Shown one piece after another: positions 24,980-34,278 of a DNA stretch of 34,512 nucleotides (its first letter is position 1; each line of letters starts with the position of its first letter). The translations under genes and the position numbers were made by a program. The DNA lies in assembly GCA_937929945.1 (NCBI GenBank), contig CALFUK010000056.1:1-34512 (forward strand), written 5' to 3'. The notes under the pieces are model-generated. The model did no database searches. It worked only from the letters and a program-made list of their open reading frames with translations, and had not been told where the DNA came from. This stretch comes from an uncultured Saprospiraceae bacterium (GTDB lineage: Bacteria > Bacteroidota > Bacteroidia > Chitinophagales > Saprospiraceae).

Positions 24980-27382
24980 ATGTTCAGACTCCTCAAAATC
25001 ATCATTCTATGGCCACTGACGATCTTATTCATTGGGGTCGTGATCATGATCTGTCTGTCATTCCTATTGCAAACTAAAATTGAGACCGCCGCAGTGAAGC
25101 AGCTGGTATCCATCACGAACAATCAGCTGTCATTCGAAGAGGCAGAGCTCAACTATTTCAGCACCTTCCCATCCATCACCTTAGACCTGCTCAAGCCTAA
25201 ACTCTACGATACAGATTATAATGAGGCCATCAGCCTGGAAGAATTTCAGGCTAAGCTCAATATGTGGCAGGCCATCTTCTCTAAGCCGACGATCTCTCAT
25301 TTACTCATTCGCAATGGATCAGTGACCCTCACGGAGCGAAATCAAAAATGGAATGTAGAGGAACTGATCACGACGAAGCAGGGGACAACTGGAAAAGCCA
25401 GCATGATCGACATTGAGAACATCACCATCGAAAACTTTAGAATCTTAATCGATCGAGGGACAGCACAGGAGAGATATGAATTACTACTGACGGCTGCGAC
25501 GATGCAGCTTCAGCAAGACGGTGAACAAATCAACATGGCTGTTAAAGGAGGCGTATCTTTTGAGAATGTCACCCGACAGCAGCAGTTTCAGCAGATAGAC
25601 TATGAGGACGACTTCAGGCTGAGGCTGAACTATGGTATAGACACGAAGCTACTGCAGATAGAAGAGTGCGTATTTGAAAATGGCGTGAGCATAGACGGCA
25701 GCTTCAATGCCGCTAATTCGAAAAGAGATATGCTGATTAAGCTGGAGCAGTTTCCATTAGAAAGCTTGAATCCGATGTTCAGTCATTTGGCTGAGTCTTC
25801 TCAAGGCTTGATCACTTGGAGTGGCACAGCTGACAGTGAGATACACCTCGATGGCATATCAGATATCAGTTATCAGCTCCAGCTCGATGATGCAGACCTA
25901 CACTACCATCATCCTGCGCAGGAGCTGAGGGTGACTGACATTCATACCGTGGTCTCAGGAGATCAAGACATCTGCCACCTGAAAGCATTCGCAGCGATGA
26001 TCGAAGGCGAATTGGTCCAGGCCAAGGCTCGGATCAATCTGAATCGCAGTATCATAGATGAATTAGAGGCATCTGGGACACTTGCTGCAGCATCAGTCTT
26101 TCCCTTCTTGGAGCAAGAGCAGCTGTCTGAGATCAGAGGCTCAGGGATTATCAATAACTTATCGCTGAGTGCATATCCATGGACAGAGGATGATCATTCG
26201 CTGATGGACTATCTCACGATTAGTGTGGAAGCAGAAGACTTGGCCTGGAAGGGGCATGATCACGAGTGGATGACAGCCGAATCAGGAGTGATAGAATCCG
26301 CAGCTGGTATCATCTATCTTCAGGATCTACAGCTGTCCTATGGTGCATCTGAGCTCACTGTCAGTGGGGAGTATCAGCGTACACTGGATGGACACCAGTG
26401 GAAGGGTAAGGTCACTGGAGAGCTGGTGCACATCGATAGCCTGATGAATTATGCATCCAGATCAGACAGCAGTGGCTCGACTTCTGTGGATGCTCATCAG
26501 TATGACCTAAGCATAGCTATAGAGACAGCTCGCTATGCGGATGTAATCTTAGAGGACCTCACAGCCCAGGTCGAAACTGAAGCTGGGGTCCATAGGCTGA
26601 CATCCAGCTCTATGGCCTTCGGCGGTAGACTGCAGACTGAAGGTGCCCTCACGATGGAGAAGAACGGGCTACACCACTACCAAGTCAAAACTGATGTCAT
26701 GGACGTAGATCTATCTATGTGTCTACAGCAATGCCAAAACTTTGGCCAGGAGTATATCACCAGTGACAACATCAGCGGCAATCTTAATTCTTTGGGCCTC
26801 TTTCACTTTTACTGGGATGAAGACTGGAATATACGCTCTGACAAATCGAGAGGCCTGGTGTCTGTCAATCTGCAGGAGGGTAGAATCGAGGAGCTGACCA
26901 TGCTGGAGCAGTTTTCTTCTTTTGTGAATGTCAAGGATCTGAGATCAGTCCGATTCATTGAGTTGGATAATTATCTGGAAATAAGGGGTAAGCAGCTGTA
27001 CATTCCCACGATGTTTATTCAGAGTAATGCCGCTAACCTGACACTTAGTGGCAATCACTCTATGGATAATGAGCAGCTGTACTACATGCAGGTCAATGCA
27101 GGACAAATCCTGATGGACAAATTCAAAAGCCATGATCGTAGCCTACGACCAAAGCCTGCCAAGCAAAAAGGATGGTTCAACCTGTATTACGTGGTAGAAG
27201 GTGATGGTGAACGCTATGAATACAAAAAGAATAAATCCAGAGTAGAGGCAGCCTTTAGTAATGGTCTATTACGAAAGGAACAAATATATCGTCAATTGAT
27301 TGATGAATTTGGATATAGTGCTAAGCTCAAGCTCCCATCCGACTGGAACAAAATACCTGAATATAACTTGGAAGACGATTAA
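24980..27382 (+). CDS. AsmA-family protein
   Basis: An 800-residue AsmA-like protein with one N-terminal membrane helix (about 8-30) followed by a long, repetitive beta-rich periplasmic region. The first part (IETAAVKQLVSITNNQLSFEEAELNYFSTFPSI split as AsmA N-terminal) and the DUF-like C-terminal section (about 600-720, NISGNLNSLGLFHFYW, GLVSVNLQEGRIEEL) match AsmA. The family resembles VPS13-type bridge proteins and is linked to phospholipid transport to the outer membrane. Starts with ATG. The next gene's coding start lies about 75 bases after this stop. Confidence 0.85.
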   Translation: MFRLLKIIILWPLTILFIGVVIMICLSFLLQTKIETAAVKQLVSITNNQLSFEEAELNYFSTFPSITLDLLKPKLYDTDYNEAISLEEFQAKLNMWQAIFSKPTISHLLIRNGSVTLTERNQKWNVEELITTKQGTTGKASMIDIENITIENFRILIDRGTAQERYELLLTAATMQLQQDGEQINMAVKGGVSFENVTRQQQFQQIDYEDDFRLRLNYGIDTKLLQIEECVFENGVSIDGSFNAANSKRDMLIKLEQFPLESLNPMFSHLAESSQGLITWSGTADSEIHLDGISDISYQLQLDDADLHYHHPAQELRVTDIHTVVSGDQDICHLKAFAAMIEGELVQAKARINLNRSIIDELEASGTLAAASVFPFLEQEQLSEIRGSGIINNLSLSAYPWTEDDHSLMDYLTISVEAEDLAWKGHDHEWMTAESGVIESAAGIIYLQDLQLSYGASELTVSGEYQRTLDGHQWKGKVTGELVHIDSLMNYASRSDSSGSTSVDAHQYDLSIAIETARYADVILEDLTAQVETEAGVHRLTSSSMAFGGRLQTEGALTMEKNGLHHYQVKTDVMDVDLSMCLQQCQNFGQEYITSDNISGNLNSLGLFHFYWDEDWNIRSDKSRGLVSVNLQEGRIEELTMLEQFSSFVNVKDLRSVRFIELDNYLEIRGKQLYIPTMFIQSNAANLTLSGNHSMDNEQLYYMQVNAGQILMDKFKSHDRSLRPKPAKQKGWFNLYYVVEGDGERYEYKKNKSRVEAAFSNGLLRKEQIYRQLIDEFGYSAKLKLPSDWNKIPEYNLEDD

Positions 27383-27458
27383 GATAGACTTATATTTATC
27401 ATTGGCATTAGCACTTCTTCCGTACCTGCACTTTTTAAAAATACCAGAGTCAATCAAT

Positions 27459-29465
27459 TTGAAATTTCTTACTCACACTATTTTACTTTTATTTACTAGC
27501 CTGACTCTGAGTGCTAACACGCCTACCATAGATAGTCTGAATCAGCTATTGAATGGAGCAGTTAGAGATACCCACCAAGTGAACATTCTTATTGATTTGG
27601 TTAGAGAGTATCAGTCGATGGATGTCAAAACATCAGAAAAGCTGGCGCGAAGAGCACTTCATCTCTCACAAGAAATAGGATATAAGAAAGGAGAATCAAT
27701 TGCCTCTACAGCCATAGCAGCTGCCAATATGCTAGAAGGCAAATATAGAGAAGGCATAGACATAGCGCTTAGTGCTAGAAAGCTTGCAGTTGAGTATGAC
27801 TGTCAATATTGTCTGGCTAAAGCAGCTTCTATCTTAGGCGGTCTGTATAATGGCATGACTGATAATGAAAATGCAATGAAGTACATGGTCGAGGGGCTGC
27901 AAGCAGCAGAAGCTGCTCAAGATACTCAGGCTCTGGGATTGATGCTTTGTAATGTGGGCTTCATCCTGCTGGAGGATAAAAACTATAAAGAAGCGAAAAC
28001 CTTCTTTATTCGCTTGGGTGAGCTAATTAAAGTGTCTGATTATCCTGAACACAAGGTGGCATGGAGCTGGGGCTATGGAACAATTCAGAGTGTAGAAGGT
28101 GACTTGACAGGAGCTATTAAAAATTTGGAGGATGGCATCGTAGTCGCAAAAGAGATATCTCACACTTATGGATTAGGTGTGATGCACGAAGAGCTTGGCA
28201 GGATATACATCATGCAGGAAAAATATGATAAGGCCAAGTTCAATCTATTAGAAGCATCTGGAATATATCAGCAGATGGGGGTGGAAGATCTATTACTCAA
28301 TACTAATGCTGAGCTCTCTATCCTGTACAATAAAATGGAAGAATACCAAGAGGCTATCAGGTACGGAAATTTAGCGCTGAAGCAGGCTCAGCAAGCTGGT
28401 AGCAAACAGTATATTGCCATGTCTTATGCCCAATTAGCCATAGCATTCGAAAATCAGAATAATCACCAACAAGCACTGCTGTATCATAAGAAATATAAGT
28501 CATGGTCTGACTCCATCGTCGGTGCAGAAAAGTCTAAAGCGATCTTAGATATAGAGTCAAAATATCAGGTGACTCTACTGGAAGAACAGCAGGTCAAAAA
28601 TGAGGCAAAAATCAACCAGCAAAAATTAAGAAATCTTATTTCGATTTTGATGCTCCTTTTTGTCAGTTCAATGGCATTCTTGCTGTGGAATAATTACAAG
28701 TCAAAAATCAAGTATAGCAAAACCTTAGAAAAAGAAGTGGAGAGCAGAACAAAGGCTCTGAAAGAATCGAATAAACAATTGACCAGATCAAATGAAGAGC
28801 TGGAACGATTCGCCCATATTTCTTCTCATGACCTTAAAGAGCCACTACGGAATATATCGAGCTTTGTCGGCCTGATAGAAAGAGAGGTGAAGCAGAAAGA
28901 TGATCCTAAACTAAATCAATATCTTACAATCGTCCAGAAGAATACTAAACAAATGAATACCCTCATTGAGGATGTATTAAGCTATGCCTCTATTACTACA
29001 GAAGAACGGGTAGACGAGGTAGACCTGAATGATGTTTTGGAGGATGTTAGGTCCAATCTGCTGACCTTTATCAATGAAAAGTCTGCGATAATCAATCTAC
29101 ACGACACCCTTCCTGTGGTCAGAGTTAACCAACAAGAGATATTTCAAGTCTTCAAAAACCTCATTGAGAATGGAATAAAGTATAACGAGACTGAGCAGCC
29201 TGTCATTGATATACGCTACCACAAGGCTTCAGGGATGCATCATTTCTCTGTAGCGGATAATGGGATAGGGATCGAAGAAGAATACCAAGATAAGATCTTC
29301 GTCATGTTTCTCAGACTCCACAATCGTGATAAATACAGTGGCACTGGGATAGGCCTTTCGATCGTAAAGAAGATCATTGACAATTTGGACGGAAAGATTG
29401 ATTTTGAAAGCGACACAAGAAAGGGCACAATCTTCCATTTTAGCATTCCGGATACGCCAGTTTGA
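27459..29465 (+). CDS. TPR-sensor histidine kinase
   Basis: About 668 residues from the start I prefer: signal peptide (KFLTHTILLLFTSLTLSA), five to seven TPR units (about 30-360), coiled coil, one membrane helix (about 393-413), second coiled coil, then a histidine kinase. The phospho-acceptor is His457 in SSHDLKEPLR; the N box is NLIENGIKYN (about 567-576), G1 DNGIGI, and G2 GTGIGLSIV. No receiver domain is fused, so a separate response regulator is needed; none is adjacent. The open frame extends up to an ATG at 27300, inside asmA, but that would put about 53 residues before the signal peptide. The TTG at 27459 opens directly at the signal peptide, though this start is uncertain. Confidence 0.85.
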   Translation: MKFLTHTILLLFTSLTLSANTPTIDSLNQLLNGAVRDTHQVNILIDLVREYQSMDVKTSEKLARRALHLSQEIGYKKGESIASTAIAAANMLEGKYREGIDIALSARKLAVEYDCQYCLAKAASILGGLYNGMTDNENAMKYMVEGLQAAEAAQDTQALGLMLCNVGFILLEDKNYKEAKTFFIRLGELIKVSDYPEHKVAWSWGYGTIQSVEGDLTGAIKNLEDGIVVAKEISHTYGLGVMHEELGRIYIMQEKYDKAKFNLLEASGIYQQMGVEDLLLNTNAELSILYNKMEEYQEAIRYGNLALKQAQQAGSKQYIAMSYAQLAIAFENQNNHQQALLYHKKYKSWSDSIVGAEKSKAILDIESKYQVTLLEEQQVKNEAKINQQKLRNLISILMLLFVSSMAFLLWNNYKSKIKYSKTLEKEVESRTKALKESNKQLTRSNEELERFAHISSHDLKEPLRNISSFVGLIEREVKQKDDPKLNQYLTIVQKNTKQMNTLIEDVLSYASITTEERVDEVDLNDVLEDVRSNLLTFINEKSAIINLHDTLPVVRVNQQEIFQVFKNLIENGIKYNETEQPVIDIRYHKASGMHHFSVADNGIGIEEEYQDKIFVMFLRLHNRDKYSGTGIGLSIVKKIIDNLDGKIDFESDTRKGTIFHFSIPDTPV

Positions 29466-29475
29466 TCTAAAACCT

Positions 29476-29483
29476 TACATTTG
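29476..29483 (+). promoter_or_regulatory. -7 box of the PfkB-family kinase gene
   Basis: TACATTTG matches the Bacteroidota -7 consensus TAnnTTTG exactly and is followed by CGCCTCATT, identical to the bases after the nitroreductase -7 box. The ATG is 30 bases downstream. A TTTG lies upstream, but the spacing of 11 is too short for a normal -33 element. Confidence 0.7.
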
Positions 29484-29513
29484 CGCCTCATTGTTATATT
29501 AAACAGATAAATT

Positions 29514-30428
29514 ATGAGTGTACTTGTCGTAGGAACAGTCGCATTTGATGACATAGAAACGCCTTTTGGAAGAGCCGAGAGAGTGATTGGTGGCGCTGGA
29601 ACATACATCGCTTGGTCATCCACATTCATCCATCCATCAGCTAATATTGTGTCGATCATCGGTGGAGACTTTCCCAAAGAAGAATTAGCGATGATGAATG
29701 CTCGAGGGATAGATACGACAGGCATAGAGATCGTAGAGGATAAGAAGTCTTTCTTCTGGGCCGGGAAGTACCATGATAATATGAATAAGCGTGATACCAT
29801 CACCACGGAACTCAATGTACTGGCTGACTTTGATCCAGTACTGCCAGAAGCGTATCAAGATGATGAGGTATTGATGCTGGGTAACCTGACTCCAGAGATC
29901 CAGATCAAGGTCATGGATCAGATGAAGAAGCGACCTAAGGTGATCATCCTCGACACCATGAACTTTTGGATGGATGTAGCGATGGATACACTTAAGGAGG
30001 CTATCAGCCGTGTGGACATCCTGACCATTAATGATGAAGAAGCTAGACAACTATCAGGCGAGTACTCCTTAGTCAATGCTGCTGAAGCAATACACAAGAT
30101 GGGCCCTAAATACCTGATCATCAAGAAGGGTGAGCACGGGGCCTTACTTTTTGGAGAGGATAAGATCTTCGTGGCTCCCGCACTACCTATAGCTCAGGTC
30201 AAAGATCCTACGGGTGCAGGAGACTGCTTCGCAGGTGGACTGAGTGGATACTTAGCCGAGTCAGGTGAGCTGAGCTTTGAAGCCGTAAAAACAGGCATCA
30301 TCTATGGTTCCACTATGGCATCATATTGCGTAGAGGAATTCAGCTTAGGTAAGTTAAAGCAGCTGGATGAAATGATGATCAAAGAGAGGTTACAAACGTT
30401 TAAGGATATTACTTCTTTTTCGATATAA
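29514..30428 (+). CDS. PfkB-family carbohydrate/nucleoside kinase
   Basis: A 304-residue cytoplasmic PfkB kinase. VGTVAFDDIETPFGR (about 5-19) and VIGGAGTYIAWSS near the N-terminus form the substrate pocket; DPTGAGDCFAGGLSG holds the anion hole and catalytic base Asp237. The family phosphorylates sugars or nucleosides with ATP. The divergent N-terminal lid (DDIETPFG in place of the usual Gly-rich opening) does not identify the substrate, so neither ribokinase nor adenosine kinase can be named. The gene has its own TAnnTTTG promoter. Confidence 0.9.
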   Translation: MSVLVVGTVAFDDIETPFGRAERVIGGAGTYIAWSSTFIHPSANIVSIIGGDFPKEELAMMNARGIDTTGIEIVEDKKSFFWAGKYHDNMNKRDTITTELNVLADFDPVLPEAYQDDEVLMLGNLTPEIQIKVMDQMKKRPKVIILDTMNFWMDVAMDTLKEAISRVDILTINDEEARQLSGEYSLVNAAEAIHKMGPKYLIIKKGEHGALLFGEDKIFVAPALPIAQVKDPTGAGDCFAGGLSGYLAESGELSFEAVKTGIIYGSTMASYCVEEFSLGKLKQLDEMMIKERLQTFKDITSFSI

Positions 30429-30587
30429 GCATCTATAGAGCGAAGTATAGCTAAAGTGTTTAGGGCTATGAATGAACAGCAGTCGTCATCTTAGTAGGCC
30501 TCAGTTTAGGGATATTCAGAAGTAGGCCCACTAACCCCATTTGATGATCGAAATTTCACTTAAGTGAGTTGACTTATGCTGCTTTGG

Positions 30588-30791
30588 CTAAAGATTTGTT
30601 ACTGTCCATATTGTTGATTGTAATCGTGTTCCTTCATTATAAGCATCAAAGCTGATATGTTTTAAAAAGCCGATTCCATCCACTTGAAACTTGTTCACCT
30701 TAGCTCCAAATTCTACTTTCTGCACCTCCTTGCCTCTTACAATCGGAGGCAAGTATGGCTTGTCCATACTCACGATTCGATCTTTATCCCT
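30588..30791 (-). pseudogene. IS5/IS1182-type transposase fragment
   Basis: An open run on the minus strand reads DRIVSMDKPYLPPIVRGKEV, then VEFGAKVNKFQVDGI, then ISFDAYNEGTRLQSTI, the central part of a DDE transposase of the group with the RIVSxxxPxxxPIVRGK and EFGAK motifs. It stops after IWTVTNL, where an intact enzyme would continue with its second catalytic region. Just upstream the frame is broken by TGA at 30792-30794, and a fragment in another frame (LSELEQQVLQEQTKIYWE, about 30840-30900) may be more of it. The surrounding gene-free gap (30429-31245) holds no intact gene. Confidence 0.7.
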
Positions 30792-30945
30792 TCAAAAAAA
30801 TAGTCATACTGTTTGGCTTAAGATTAACTTACTGGCATGTCTGCACTCCCAATATATTTTTGTTTGTTCTTGTAAGACTTGCTGTTCGAGTTCTGATAGA
30901 AAACACTATTGTTTTTTGGCAATGCACGCCGTATATGGGGTTTAC

Positions 30946-31012
30946 TTTGTATTAAGTTAAGTAATAGTATGTTGAACGTGAAGTAGCTAGATTATTTCTG
31001 AATATCCTTTTT
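30946..31012 (+). repeat. Dispersed ~67-bp repeat, copy 1
   Basis: This sequence recurs at 34279-34347. Shared blocks are TTTGTATTAAG, TATGTTGAACGTGAAGTAG, TAGATTATTT and ATCC, with scattered substitutions and a small indel. It lies next to the transposase fragment and may be the end of the same element or a non-autonomous derivative. Confidence 0.85.
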
Positions 31013-31051
31013 AATTTGTTTGCTAACACACTGCAGATAAGCTTGCGTATT

Positions 31052-31095
31052 GCAATAAAAATGCAATGGGCTCTCCTTGAGATAGAACCCATTGC
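31052..31095 (-). terminator. Orphan terminator-like hairpin
   Basis: GCAATGGG (31063-31070) pairs with CCCATTGC (31088-31095), extended by TCT/AGA after one mismatch. On the minus strand it is followed by ATTTTTATTG. No minus-strand gene reads into it, so it may be left over from the lost element or form a leader structure of the plus-strand gene 150 bases on. Confidence 0.5.
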
Positions 31096-31245
31096 GTACA
31101 ATTACTAGGGTTGCATTTTATATCTAATTGACAACCTAAAATTAGATAAGTCCATCATTATTCTGAGTATACAACTAGTTAACAAAGCTTTTTTCGAGGC
31201 AACAATAAGGATACCATTCATTACTTTTAGGTGTAAATCATCAGA

Positions 31246-32985
31246 ATGAAGCTTCTTCTCACGATTATTTTGATCTTAAACTTGCTTAAGCCATTAGTGA
31301 GCGGCCAAATAGATTGCCATAATATCGCATTTATAGGTGATGAAGAATTAGATGACTATCGATTGCACATTAATGACTATATCAATCACACTGGTGACAG
31401 TCTGATCATAGTATCTATGGAGATATTTTGTCATGCACAACGTAGTTCGAAAAGAGAATTAGAGGCCTATGCTTTAAATTTTATTGGACTCCATCACTAC
31501 CAAAAACAAGAATTTTCGCAAGCTTTAGAACACTTATTGCGCGCCAATAATCTAATTAAGGAGTTAGCGATTTCGGGATTCAGTCATTTGCAAAATGAGA
31601 ATTTTCTTGGCTTAGTTTATCACAGAATAGAGGAGTATGCTCTTGCCATTGAACATTCAGTTGCATTTTATGATTATGCGACTAAAATAAATGACATAGA
31701 AGAAACCTATAATGCAGCTAATACCTTAGGGCTATTATACCGCGATATTGGAGAGTTAGACAAATCTAGAGGCTTTTTAGAAATAGCTAAGCGAGGCTTC
31801 TCAGAATTGCAAGATAACTATGGTTATGGCTATGCCATCCTTAATCTTTCTTTAGTAGAGAGAGCCTTAAAGCATGACCATCTTGCGACAAATCTACTAG
31901 AAGAATTAATCCCTTTGTGGGAAGATCTAGACTATAAAGAAGGGCTCTACTGGGCTTACCTGACTGCAGCAGGATATCATCTTCAATCCGATTTAGCAGA
32001 AACGAAGTATTATGTAGATAAAACTGAAGAAATCGTAGCATTATTGAACAAAACAAATCCTATTGAATTTATAAAACTGAACGGAGACTTTTCTTATCAG
32101 AAAAAAGAATATGAAAATGCAGAAACTTTCTACAAGCAAACATTAAATCTTTTAGCTGAGGTTCCTGACTTTAAGATGTATCAGGATGTGATAAGCAGTC
32201 TAAATCACATATATCAGCTCGAAAATAATTATGCTGCAATGATAGATCTCAATGAAGATGTGATCTCCAACATGACCAGTATGGTCAAAAAAGAGAATGA
32301 TATGAAGGTTGAATTCATGGAGATGCAGCAGAATGCAGCTCTCAGCAAAAGAGATATAGCATTGCAGAAAGAGGCTGGTCGGACCAGACTGTACTTCATT
32401 GCTTTACTTTTTGTATCCGCTTTGTCTCTTGGTCTACTTCTATTGACAGCTGCGAGTAAGAATAAGGTTCTGAAGGCAAATAATAAAAAACTTGAAGAAC
32501 TAAATGATAGTGTCGAGTTTCAGAATCGAAAAATTATGGAGAAGAATGATGTCATTTTACAGCAGAACAAAGTTATGGAGGGGTTCGTGGATAAGAAAGT
32601 ATTGTTGTTATCACATCACAAAGAACTATTAAATACAATCACTAAAACACTGGATAAAATAGAGAATCAGGATACTCATACTAAACGAATTAAAGAAATC
32701 GTAAGGACTGGGCTCAGGGATAATATATGGACAGATTTGGATTATTTTCTTGATTATAAGAATCGAAGTTTCACAGCTAATCTTTTGCAAGTGCATGGTC
32801 GGCTAACTAATAAAGAAATTCAATTAGCGACATTGCTTAGACTAAATTTAGATTCAAAAGAAATCGCCAATCTATTGTTTGTCAACCCCTCTAGTGTTAA
32901 AGTGGCTAGAAGCAGATTAAGAAAAAAGTTAGGGATTAGAGATACCAAGGTTACTCTTTTTGGTTATTTAAATCAATTCAGTTAA
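31246..32985 (+). CDS. Membrane-anchored TPR regulator with LuxR-type HTH
   Basis: A 579-residue protein: signal peptide (1-21, MKLLLTIILILNLLKPLVSG start), about seven TPR units in the periplasm (about 75-345), one membrane helix (about 383-403, IALLFVSALSLGLLLLTA), a coiled coil (about 410-450), and a C-terminal helix-turn-helix of the LuxR/GerE type at about 519-565 (LTNKEIQLATLLRLNLDSKE, then IANLLFVNPSSVKVARSRLR). So it is a one-component transcription factor tethered to the inner membrane that should read a periplasmic signal. Its targets cannot be deduced, though the M43 gene just downstream is a candidate. The region from here on is visibly AT-richer than the first 30 kb. Confidence 0.85.
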   Translation: MKLLLTIILILNLLKPLVSGQIDCHNIAFIGDEELDDYRLHINDYINHTGDSLIIVSMEIFCHAQRSSKRELEAYALNFIGLHHYQKQEFSQALEHLLRANNLIKELAISGFSHLQNENFLGLVYHRIEEYALAIEHSVAFYDYATKINDIEETYNAANTLGLLYRDIGELDKSRGFLEIAKRGFSELQDNYGYGYAILNLSLVERALKHDHLATNLLEELIPLWEDLDYKEGLYWAYLTAAGYHLQSDLAETKYYVDKTEEIVALLNKTNPIEFIKLNGDFSYQKKEYENAETFYKQTLNLLAEVPDFKMYQDVISSLNHIYQLENNYAAMIDLNEDVISNMTSMVKKENDMKVEFMEMQQNAALSKRDIALQKEAGRTRLYFIALLFVSALSLGLLLLTAASKNKVLKANNKKLEELNDSVEFQNRKIMEKNDVILQQNKVMEGFVDKKVLLLSHHKELLNTITKTLDKIENQDTHTKRIKEIVRTGLRDNIWTDLDYFLDYKNRSFTANLLQVHGRLTNKEIQLATLLRLNLDSKEIANLLFVNPSSVKVARSRLRKKLGIRDTKVTLFGYLNQFS

Positions 32986-32995
32986 TAAATGACAC

Positions 32996-33021
32996 TGATA
33001 CAATCAGTATACATTGTATCA
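32996..33021. repeat. Perfect 9-bp inverted repeat after the TPR-HTH gene
   Basis: TGATACAAT (32996-33004) pairs with ATTGTATCA (33013-33021) around CAGTATAC. There is no T-run after it, so it is a poor terminator; it lies 10 bases after the stop codon and 135 bases before the M43 gene, so it may be an operator. Confidence 0.5.
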
Positions 33022-33155
33022 AAGAATTGGTTCTTTATAGCGTGTAGAGGTTAATGTTTAGTATACAAATAGTGTTTTACATGATTTTTGGTATTTACTG
33101 GTTGATATAGTGCTATATTAAGCATATTAATCATTTTCAAAACACAATCGAACAA

Positions 33156-34202
33156 ATGAATAAATTACTATTGGTATTATTGACATTATTAATTTTAGCC
33201 TCTTGTCATAAGGACAATGAAGAATCATTTGCTGAAACTCAAAGCTTAAGTGAATTAGAATCTTTAGTCACAGACTTCGAAATAGAAGAAATTAAAATAT
33301 TAAAGGCAAAACATAAAAATTGCCAATCAATGAAGGTGCTGCGTGATAAACTCAAAGCGAACCCTGGACTTGCAAGAAAATTAGCCAATATAGAAAAGCA
33401 TACGAAAGACTATATCGCTTTTAAAAAGGGAGGTAATGGCAATGGCAATGGCAATGGCGGTGGACCTGGTGGAGGAGGGAATGAGCCGATACCATTTTCA
33501 GGTTCAGTTAACATCCCAGTAGTCGTGCATGTCGTATATTCTAATAGCCAAGAAAATATTTCTGATGCACAGATTGTCTCACAAATCGATGTCTTGAATG
33601 AAGATTTCTCTGCTTCAAATAGTGATTTATCACCACCGGCAGAATTTGCTGGTGTAGTTGGTACAGCAGATGTTTCTTTCACTTTAGATCAAGTGATTAG
33701 AAAAGCAGGAGACAGAGCTACATGGGGGACTAATGATGCAGTCAAGAGTTTCTCGCCTGTAGTAGATCCTGCGAATAAGCTCAATATCTGGGTTGCTAAT
33801 ATTGGAGGTGGAATTTTGGGTTATGCTCAATTCCCAGGTGGAAGCCCAAGTACTGATGGTGTAGTCGTATCTCCACAATACGTAGGTACTACTGGATATG
33901 TCAGCTCTCCATTTGATGGTGGTCGGACTATGACACATGAGGTAGGTCATTATCTCAATCTACGTCACATTTGGGGTGATGGTAGATGTAAGAGAGATGA
34001 TTTCGTCAGCGATACACCAAGTTCCGACAGGCCTAATTATAATTGCCCATCATCAGCTTTTCATTGTAGAAGTAATGACATGTATATGAATTACATGGAT
34101 TATGTGGACGATGCTTGCATGTACATGTTTAGTGATGGTCAAGTAGACAGAATGAGAGCTCTCTTTTCCGCAGGAGGAGCGAGAGAATCGATTGTTCTGT
34201 AA
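33156..34202 (+). CDS. M43-family (pappalysin-like) zinc metalloprotease lipoprotein
   Basis: This 348-residue lipoprotein (lipobox Cys17, LILASC) has a charged helical N-terminal segment (about 25-88), a glycine-asparagine linker coded by a GGCAAT repeat, and an M43B/cytophagalysin-like metalloprotease domain (about 115-348). The zinc site is HEVGHYLNLRH, with His261, His265 and His271 as ligands and Glu262 as catalytic base; the Met-turn is MNYMDYVDDACMYMFSDGQ. It probably degrades proteins at the cell surface. It lacks the C-terminal sorting domain common in secreted Bacteroidota proteases, matching its lipoprotein anchor. Starts at ATG; a strong terminator follows. Confidence 0.93.
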   Translation: MNKLLLVLLTLLILASCHKDNEESFAETQSLSELESLVTDFEIEEIKILKAKHKNCQSMKVLRDKLKANPGLARKLANIEKHTKDYIAFKKGGNGNGNGNGGGPGGGGNEPIPFSGSVNIPVVVHVVYSNSQENISDAQIVSQIDVLNEDFSASNSDLSPPAEFAGVVGTADVSFTLDQVIRKAGDRATWGTNDAVKSFSPVVDPANKLNIWVANIGGGILGYAQFPGGSPSTDGVVVSPQYVGTTGYVSSPFDGGRTMTHEVGHYLNLRHIWGDGRCKRDDFVSDTPSSDRPNYNCPSSAFHCRSNDMYMNYMDYVDDACMYMFSDGQVDRMRALFSAGGARESIVL

Positions 34203-34229
34203 GGCTTTCATTCTATTTCTTTAAAGGAA

Positions 34230-34267
34230 AAACCAGCTTTCATTATATCTGAAAGCTGGTTTTTTTT
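34230..34267 (+). terminator. Strong terminator after the M43 gene
   Basis: AAACCAGCTTTC (34230-34241) pairs perfectly with GAAAGCTGGTTT (34251-34262) around a 9-base loop, followed by an uninterrupted T-run to 34267. Confidence 0.95.
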
Positions 34268-34278
34268 GCAAGTCCATT

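Noticed and set aside
29240-29815. 191-codon minus-strand open frame across the kinase/PfkB junction
   Set aside because: It is antisense to two well-supported genes and shows no domain features.
30691-30960. Plus-strand open frames of 66-89 codons in the IS remnant
   Set aside because: They run antisense to the transposase fragment and have no protein-like features.
33410-33682. 90-codon minus-strand frame rich in Pro and Leu
   Set aside because: It is the antisense reading of the glycine-rich repeat in the M43 gene.
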